In this document: in pieces, positions 58,773 to 64,000 of the stretch
How positions within the stretch are numbered: position 1 is the first letter of the stretch
How the letters are laid out: the number at the start of each line of letters is the position of its first letter
From: Pseudomonas citri
GTDB lineage: Bacteria; Pseudomonadota; Gammaproteobacteria; Pseudomonadales; Pseudomonadaceae
Assembly (NCBI RefSeq): GCF_025336485.1
Contig: NZ_JAODAB010000012.1
Coordinates: 1-64,000 of the forward strand
DNA: 64,000 bases
Direction of reading: 5' to 3'
Program-made: the position numbers and the translations under genes
Notes under the pieces: model-generated
What the model was told of the DNA's origin: nothing
Databases searched by the model: none
What the model saw: only the letters and a program-made list of their open reading frames with translations

Positions 58773-59000
58773 AGTTACTCTTCCTTGCTGTTATTAAAGT
58801 TCACTCCTGCGAACCCGCCTCAATCTAATTCATCCCTTGCGAAAACAACAACACCCTGCCATTGCAATATATGTAGCCAGCCGACGCCTCGCGCACTTTC
58901 AACACCCAGACTTACATCAGCAACCACAAACTTACCAACAACCTTCATTATGGCCTTCCCAAAGAGCGCAACAGCACACTGAACTTAATGGAAAACTTTC
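58773..59000. promoter_or_regulatory. AT-rich divergent gap between the unknown paralogues
   Basis: The 228 bases are clearly richer in A and T than the flanks, with AATATATGTAG near 58865 and TTATTAAAG near 58791. Both promoters should lie here. No palindromic operator stood out. Confidence 0.45.
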
Positions 59001-59642
59001 ATGAATAATGGACTATTAACCGGACTGGTCAGCGGTCCCAACCTGTTTTCGTATATTGGTGTACCGTCTCTGCAAGACCACAACGACATCGCCGATTGCA
59101 ACAACCTCGCCACCCGCTCAGCCGACCTCGGCCATCACCGCTACGCAAACCCCAAGGGCTGGTTCGAAGAATACGCCCGCACCCTGAACTTCCTCGGTTG
59201 GTCGCTATATGGCGACTCCATCCATACGCGCACACAACACATCCTCTCCAGGTCCGTAGCGGACTTCCTGGTCGAAAGCGCCCACGCCATGAGGGACGCA
59301 CGGCAGGCCAACGCGATGATCGATACCCTCGACACACTGAAAACCGATCACCCGGCCATACTGTCCTTCGACAACGAAACCCGAGAAGGCGAGACCTTTC
59401 AGGTTGCCCCGGCCCGATACGACCCACAGGGCAACCTGCACATCGCCCTGTTCAAACTCGAACTGAGCGTGCAGATAAAAAGGCGTAGTTTCCTGTTCTG
59501 GAACTGGGAAAATCACTCAGCCAGGATTATTCAACGCCGAGCGCTGCTGAAATTGGACAGAGGCGAACTCAACCGCAGAAGAACATTGATCGATAAAGTA
59601 TTGAGCGAGCAATTGATGAGGCGTTTTATCTTGAGAAAGTAA
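59001..59642 (+). CDS. Unknown protein B, paralogue of the divergent gene
   Basis: The product is 213 residues, soluble. Its core shows GWFEEYARTLNFLGW, IDTLDTLKTDHPAILSFDN and WNWENHSARIIQRRALL, the same order of motifs as the 272-residue neighbour: W-Y/F-x2-F/Y-x3-L-x2-LG, then T-x-D-x-LK-x-D, then NW-x3-SAR. It lacks the Arg-rich start of the partner. No known family is recognised. It is followed by a shared terminator and a convergent giant toxin gene. An immunity, chaperone or toxin-partner role is only a guess from position. Confidence 0.7.
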   Translation: MNNGLLTGLVSGPNLFSYIGVPSLQDHNDIADCNNLATRSADLGHHRYANPKGWFEEYARTLNFLGWSLYGDSIHTRTQHILSRSVADFLVESAHAMRDARQANAMIDTLDTLKTDHPAILSFDNETREGETFQVAPARYDPQGNLHIALFKLELSVQIKRRSFLFWNWENHSARIIQRRALLKLDRGELNRRRTLIDKVLSEQLMRRFILRK

Positions 59643-59659
59643 TGCCTCATCCATTATCC

Positions 59660-59698
59660 AAAAAAGGGTTGCCGGAAATAATACCAGCAACCCTTTTT
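59660..59698. terminator. Bidirectional terminator between protein B and the giant toxin
   Basis: AAAAAAGGGTTGC and GCAACCCTTTTT surround a 14-base loop. It lies between two convergent genes and serves both. Confidence 0.92.
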
Positions 59699-59724
59699 AC
59701 TCACGGCCATGCTTGTAGTTGGGC

Positions 59725-62700
59725 TCAACCCACCGTGTTGGTCTCCACCGCCAACGGTTCATGCAACAGCGTTTGCAGCGTGACACCGTTCTGGCTGTCC
59801 CGCAGGGCGTCCAGGCGTTGCACCAGCGTCGAGACGGCATAGTGTCGATGTCCACCGAAGCTGAGCAATACGTCGCCACGCAAGTTGACGTCAGCGGCAT
59901 ACACCTCACGACAAATCAGACTGTGACCGCTGTCCGGATCAAGAATGACCAAGTGCTCATGGACCTTACTCAGCCATAACCGGTCAGGTTCATCCAGGTC
60001 CCAGATCAACTTGCCGGGGATCGTTATCGCATCGCCCAGCGGGTGCCGGCAGTCGAGGATCACCGACTTGACCCTCGCCCAGGCGGCTTTGGATAACCGG
60101 TAGCTCACCGCGCCCTGGCCCATGCGCAGGATCAGGATCCTGACGTCATCCGGCATCAACGGCAGTAAATCATCGATCTTCGCTTCGCCCCCCTCGACGA
60201 CCATCACCTCCCCCTCACGCCGGACATAACTGAGCGGCCCGACATGGCCACTGCCGGGCAAGGCCACCAGCGTTCCGTGGGTGCTCTCATGAAGCAGGAC
60301 GTGGGTCTGGCGCTGCGTCCCCAACACCTCGAAAGATTCCGGAATGGCGGCCCGGGGCACCCGGATCACACGTTCTGTCTCGACGACGAACCACTTCAGG
60401 CCATCGGGATCGCCCACCGACAGCAATGGGCTGTGGGACGCGCGGGCGGTCAACTGCCTGAATCCCTCGCGCTCGCGACCACCTTGCGCTGCGACCCATT
60501 GCTCAGTGACACCGACCACCCTCGCCGGCTCCTGGTCATGCAACACGACCTCCACGCCGTCGAATGTCACGCCGCGTAGGCCCGCCCCATCCACCGTCAG
60601 TTCGACAAACTGCCAGGGCGCCCATTCGCGCTGCGGATGAGGCAGCCCATCCGCCTGCAACAACCGCGAGCCCTGGCCAAAGGCAGCGTCCAGTCGCTGC
60701 GGATCGATGAATGCCTGGCGATAGACCTCGCCACTCGTCACATCGAATAACCAGGCGGCCTCACCGTCCGGGGTAGCGCCCAGCAGCCGCACCTGCGTGG
60801 CGCCGCCCCAGTCGAGCAACAACAACCGATTGCCCACATACCAGGCGCACAAAGTCCCCTCCCCTGCAACATTGCTCAAGCCGATAAGCGCCAGGCTTTT
60901 GCTCCCCTGTCTTTGGGCTAGCGCGTCCAGGGCCAACCACCATTGCGCCCGATCCTTGAACCAGTTTTCGCGCACACCTCCCAGTTGCGGGTCGCCGTGG
61001 CCGGTCACGTTGTTGTAGAACAAGCCATCTGAGCTCAACGCCACGTACCCATCCTCAACAGCCACGACATTTTCCAGGCTCGACGTCCACAAGCACCGGC
61101 TGGACCATCGCCACTGGCCCGCCACCCAGGTCCGCCGCCTGGCGCACAACGCTTGGTCGAGCCTGTCGTAGATGACAAACACATCGCTGTCGTCCGCGGG
61201 TGCGAGCAAGGTCAGGTCCGTCATGTTCTTGATCGAGTCGGGCCACCCACGCGGCTGGTTTCTTCGTGGCGAAGGGCGGATGACCAGGCCGTCGCGGCGG
61301 CGAACCCAAGCCATGTCCCGCCGCTGCGCATCGATCTTCCAGCAGACCGAAACAAAAGGCGCCGGCTGCCAGTTGACGGTCTCGAAGGTGTCCGCCTCGT
61401 CAGCGAACGGCACGAAGGGGGCGGCATCGCCCAACACTGTCGACCAATCGTCCAGTCTCCCGCCGGAACTGAGGACCGACTCCAGCGACGCGTCCAGATC
61501 CCGGCTAATGGAACTGAGCAACAGTTGCCCATCGTGAATCACATACACCAGCACATCGTGAGTCCGGTCCTGGCGGGTGATGTGCTGGACGACATGGATC
61601 ACGCCTTGCTCGTTCGCCTCGACGCTCTGGATGACAGCGCTCAGGTTATTCGTACTGCGCAGCCAATAGCGATGGCTCAGCACGCCAGTGACCGCATCGG
61701 TTTGCCAGATGATCAGATTCTGCGGATCGTAGAAATAACAGCGATCGCCTGCCACAGCCCCCAGCACCGCTTCATCGCTACCCGGCAGTTCATCGCGAAT
61801 GAACAGGAAACGATCGTTCCTGGCTTCGTACCAGGCCGTAACGTAGCGGGGATCGTCCGCTTTCTCGAATGGAATCAGATAACGATGAACCGGCGTATAC
61901 GGCATCACCAGACGGTGTTGCCTGGCCAAGGTCTTGAAGTGCTCCTGCAAGGCCTGTCGGTCCATGCCCCGGGGCACCTGCTGTTCAACCACGGCGAGTT
62001 TGCCCGCCTCGGCCTTGAACACCTGTTCATCGGCGATCCGTATCAACACCTCATGACGCCCCGTCCCCGTGAACGCGACCGTGACATCGCCGATGGACAG
62101 TTTCCCGTAACGCTCGATCCGCAGGTCACTCTCCCTGGCCCAAGGGGCGTCCAACACCCAACTGGCGTTCAACGGGCGCGTCGCCCCGAGGGTCAGGCTC
62201 ACACCGGGATTGAGCACCAAGGCACATTGCTTGCCGGCGCCCTGGATCTCGTAGGCGATCTTGCCATGCCAGGCCGGCGGCAGAACGGGCACCACCAACG
62301 AACGATCGTTGCCATCGAGCACCACCTTGATCACGCTCGGACGATAGTCCGGGACCAGGCGATAAAGGATGTAGTCACTGGGAAACGAATAGAACGAAAA
62401 CAGGAATAACCATCCACCGTCGGCCTTCCTTTTCTCCAGGCGCCGTGCGGTGTCAAAACCGCTGTCATGGCGCAGTCCCGCGAAGGGCAGCGCCTTGTAC
62501 TCGTACCGGTAGCAGGTTTGCGGTGCGCAGGGCAGGACAATGACCGAACCTGCCGGCGGGTTGAATATGACTCGTCCCGGCAGGTTGAGCTCACGGCGAA
62601 TATTGATCGCCCGCTCATAGTCGTCATCGAAGGTCGGCACGCCAAAATGATCGCGCAGCGGATACAGCCGGGGGCTGTCCAGCTGAAGTTGGCCGCGAGC

Positions 62701-64000
62701 CAGGTCCAGCGTGTGAACGATCAGCGACGGGTGAGGCAGCCAGGCGCCCTGGGTGGCGTCAGACCGATAGGCCTGCAGATGGGCGTGCGCCACTTCATCG
62801 AAAAACAGCCCGACTTGCTTGGCCTCCTCAGCAATGCCAGCAAACCCTTGGGCCAGCGCCGTCACCCCCACCGCCAAGCCGCCCAGCATCACCGCCGCGC
62901 CGCCCAATAAGGCGCCGGCGGTCGTGGCGCCGGCGGCAAAAGCGCCTATCGATAGCACCAGGCTGGCCGAGTCGAACGCCAGCTGGGTACCGAACTGGGC
63001 CCGTCCGACTTCGTTTTGCGCGGTGGATAACTGGTAAATGTCGAATCCGACGTTGGCCAGTTGCAGCAATCCGCCCGTCGCTTCGCTGACACTGCTCCCC
63101 ACGGCAGCCTTGACCACCGGCGCGACGGTGCGGGCGATCAGCTTCTCCTGGGCCAGTGCCTGCCGGACAAGCCCCACCAGAGCTGCCACGTCCACCACGT
63201 TGCCATGGACCAATTGCGCGTAATTGACATAGGCATGCAACCGGACCGCCAGGGTCAGCGGCCGGTCAGGCCCTTCCCGCCCTCGCAACGCGTTCATCAA
63301 CGCTTGTATGGCGAAACCGGCGTTCAGGGTGTGGACGCTGCCCACCTCGGTGGGATCGCCCGTCAGCGAAGGTCTGTTGGCCAGGACTGAAAAGCGTTCC
63401 GAGAGGTAGTTCTTTATCCGCAGGAGCCGATGATCATCGGTGACGATCCGCACCAACGTCTCAGGTTTTTGCGGATCGATCAGGCTCATCCGGTAGGAGC
63501 CGTTCGGCATGACCTCCAGGGTATCGAACAGCGGTACCAGGTGCGGCGCCAACTGGTTCGTTTGCTGAAGGTGGATGGTCGCCTCCTCGATCTGCTGGCT
63601 CCACCAATGGCTATCCAGGGCCAGCAGAGAACTCCCCAAGCGAGGATTGCTCTGCAGTGACTGCCCACGGGCGTTGGCCAACCGCTGCCGGATGGGGCGT
63701 TGCAGCTTGGCGGACAAGCCGCCGGGTTGCAGCAACTGCTCCACCGTGACCCCGTCGGCCAGTTGCAAGGCCGAAACCTTTTCACTTTGCAGCTCGATCA
63801 GGTCGAATTGCGGTCGGGTTTCAGAACCATAGGCCGCGTAATAACGGGCCATACCCTCTTTCTGGAAAAAGTGCTCCAGGCCACGCTGGAAGGCCTCGGG
63901 TTGCTCGAATTTGCACAAGCCGAAGTTGGGGTCGAAAAAATGATAGGTGGCGCGTTCTGCACTGACGGTCTTGGCCACCAGCATCGAATGATTATCGGAG
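59725..64000 (-). CDS. Giant toxin with TcdA/TcdB-type pore-forming region (partial)
   Basis: The frame is open at the right edge, so the N-terminus is outside; at least 1424 residues are visible. The first visible segment, NHSMLVAKTV then YHFFDPNFGLCKF, has the His and Asp block of YopT-type (C58) cysteine proteases; the catalytic Cys must lie upstream. About 330-390 residues in from the 63984 ATG is an Ala/Gly-rich hydrophobic stretch (GAFAAGATTAGALLGGAAVM) as in TcdA/TcdB pore-forming regions. The last 800 residues carry repeated aromatic strands (CYFYDPQNLIIWQ, LLLLDWGGATQVRLL) suggesting a beta-propeller-like receptor or repeat part. Activity against eukaryotic or insect cells is inferred. 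Confidence 0.75.
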   Translation of the reverse strand, partial: SDNHSMLVAKTVSAERATYHFFDPNFGLCKFEQPEAFQRGLEHFFQKEGMARYYAAYGSETRPQFDLIELQSEKVSALQLADGVTVEQLLQPGGLSAKLQRPIRQRLANARGQSLQSNPRLGSSLLALDSHWWSQQIEEATIHLQQTNQLAPHLVPLFDTLEVMPNGSYRMSLIDPQKPETLVRIVTDDHRLLRIKNYLSERFSVLANRPSLTGDPTEVGSVHTLNAGFAIQALMNALRGREGPDRPLTLAVRLHAYVNYAQLVHGNVVDVAALVGLVRQALAQEKLIARTVAPVVKAAVGSSVSEATGGLLQLANVGFDIYQLSTAQNEVGRAQFGTQLAFDSASLVLSIGAFAAGATTAGALLGGAAVMLGGLAVGVTALAQGFAGIAEEAKQVGLFFDEVAHAHLQAYRSDATQGAWLPHPSLIVHTLDLARGQLQLDSPRLYPLRDHFGVPTFDDDYERAINIRRELNLPGRVIFNPPAGSVIVLPCAPQTCYRYEYKALPFAGLRHDSGFDTARRLEKRKADGGWLFLFSFYSFPSDYILYRLVPDYRPSVIKVVLDGNDRSLVVPVLPPAWHGKIAYEIQGAGKQCALVLNPGVSLTLGATRPLNASWVLDAPWARESDLRIERYGKLSIGDVTVAFTGTGRHEVLIRIADEQVFKAEAGKLAVVEQQVPRGMDRQALQEHFKTLARQHRLVMPYTPVHRYLIPFEKADDPRYVTAWYEARNDRFLFIRDELPGSDEAVLGAVAGDRCYFYDPQNLIIWQTDAVTGVLSHRYWLRSTNNLSAVIQSVEANEQGVIHVVQHITRQDRTHDVLVYVIHDGQLLLSSISRDLDASLESVLSSGGRLDDWSTVLGDAAPFVPFADEADTFETVNWQPAPFVSVCWKIDAQRRDMAWVRRRDGLVIRPSPRRNQPRGWPDSIKNMTDLTLLAPADDSDVFVIYDRLDQALCARRRTWVAGQWRWSSRCLWTSSLENVVAVEDGYVALSSDGLFYNNVTGHGDPQLGGVRENWFKDRAQWWLALDALAQRQGSKSLALIGLSNVAGEGTLCAWYVGNRLLLLDWGGATQVRLLGATPDGEAAWLFDVTSGEVYRQAFIDPQRLDAAFGQGSRLLQADGLPHPQREWAPWQFVELTVDGAGLRGVTFDGVEVVLHDQEPARVVGVTEQWVAAQGGREREGFRQLTARASHSPLLSVGDPDGLKWFVVETERVIRVPRAAIPESFEVLGTQRQTHVLLHESTHGTLVALPGSGHVGPLSYVRREGEVMVVEGGEAKIDDLLPLMPDDVRILILRMGQGAVSYRLSKAAWARVKSVILDCRHPLGDAITIPGKLIWDLDEPDRLWLSKVHEHLVILDPDSGHSLICREVYAADVNLRGDVLLSFGGHRHYAVSTLVQRLDALRDSQNGVTLQTLLHEPLAVETNTVG

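Noticed and set aside
59725..59980. Frameshift near the end of the giant toxin
   Set aside because: The frame stays open to a normal stop followed by a strong terminator; nothing indicates a break inside the window.

Overview
The window is chromosomal DNA from a fluorescent-group Pseudomonas, with dense GC-rich genes. The assignment rests on recognisable proteins (RetS, a GcbA-type diguanylate cyclase, CueA/CueR, SpeA, AccB/AccC, Fis) and on REP/REPIN repeats of the GTGGCGAGGGAGC type in the intergenic gaps. Gene order from speA to the marC-family gene matches the P. aeruginosa PA4839-PA4857 order as I remember it. The left end resembles the PA0130-PA0148 region. These synteny statements come from memory and were not searched.

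Region 1 (1-12.6 kb) is nitrogen-compound catabolism. It holds beta-alanine transaminase and malonate-semialdehyde dehydrogenase (bauA, bauC) with a divergent LysR regulator, a RutR-like TetR regulator, a YigZ protein, a MerR regulator facing a small membrane protein across a MerR-type promoter, an SDR, 8-oxoguanine deaminase, adenine deaminase, an MFS carrier and an ArsR-type regulator. Region 2 (12.9-18.1 kb) has a Bcr/CflA pump and a copper island: copZ, an unknown secreted protein, the copper ATPase gene and cueR, with two CueR operators. Region 3 (18.1-29 kb) has a RIO-type kinase, an AraC regulator, a bile-acid-symporter-like carrier, a fatty-acid module (thiolase broken by a frameshift, long FabG, MaoC), two DUF4136 lipoproteins, cmoM, a MazG-like gene and a MATE pump.

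Region 4 (29-64 kb) is a conserved core block: speA, sui1, nudix, DUF2333, gcbA, MCP, aroQ, accBC, prmA, DUF3426, dusB-fis, purHD, retS, marC. Toxin-related genes sit at several of its borders. They are an orphan short vgrG with a DUF4123 adaptor; a toxin-44 gene with an overlapping membrane-anchored candidate immunity gene; a 1321-residue toxin between accC and prmA; and, after marC, two divergent paralogues of unknown function beside a giant pore-forming-type toxin that runs off the window.

The most interesting item is the 1321-residue protein at 43383-47348. Its C-terminus has the Cys-(x16)-His spacing, upstream hydroxyl residue and GG/IG landmarks of CheD glutamine deamidases. I read it as a CheD-fold deamidase effector on an Mcf-like, DUF6543-type carrier. 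Three copies of a 144-160 bp palindromic MITE-like element, all abutting gene borders, are the main mobile signature. I saw no tRNA, rRNA, CRISPR array or full insertion sequence.
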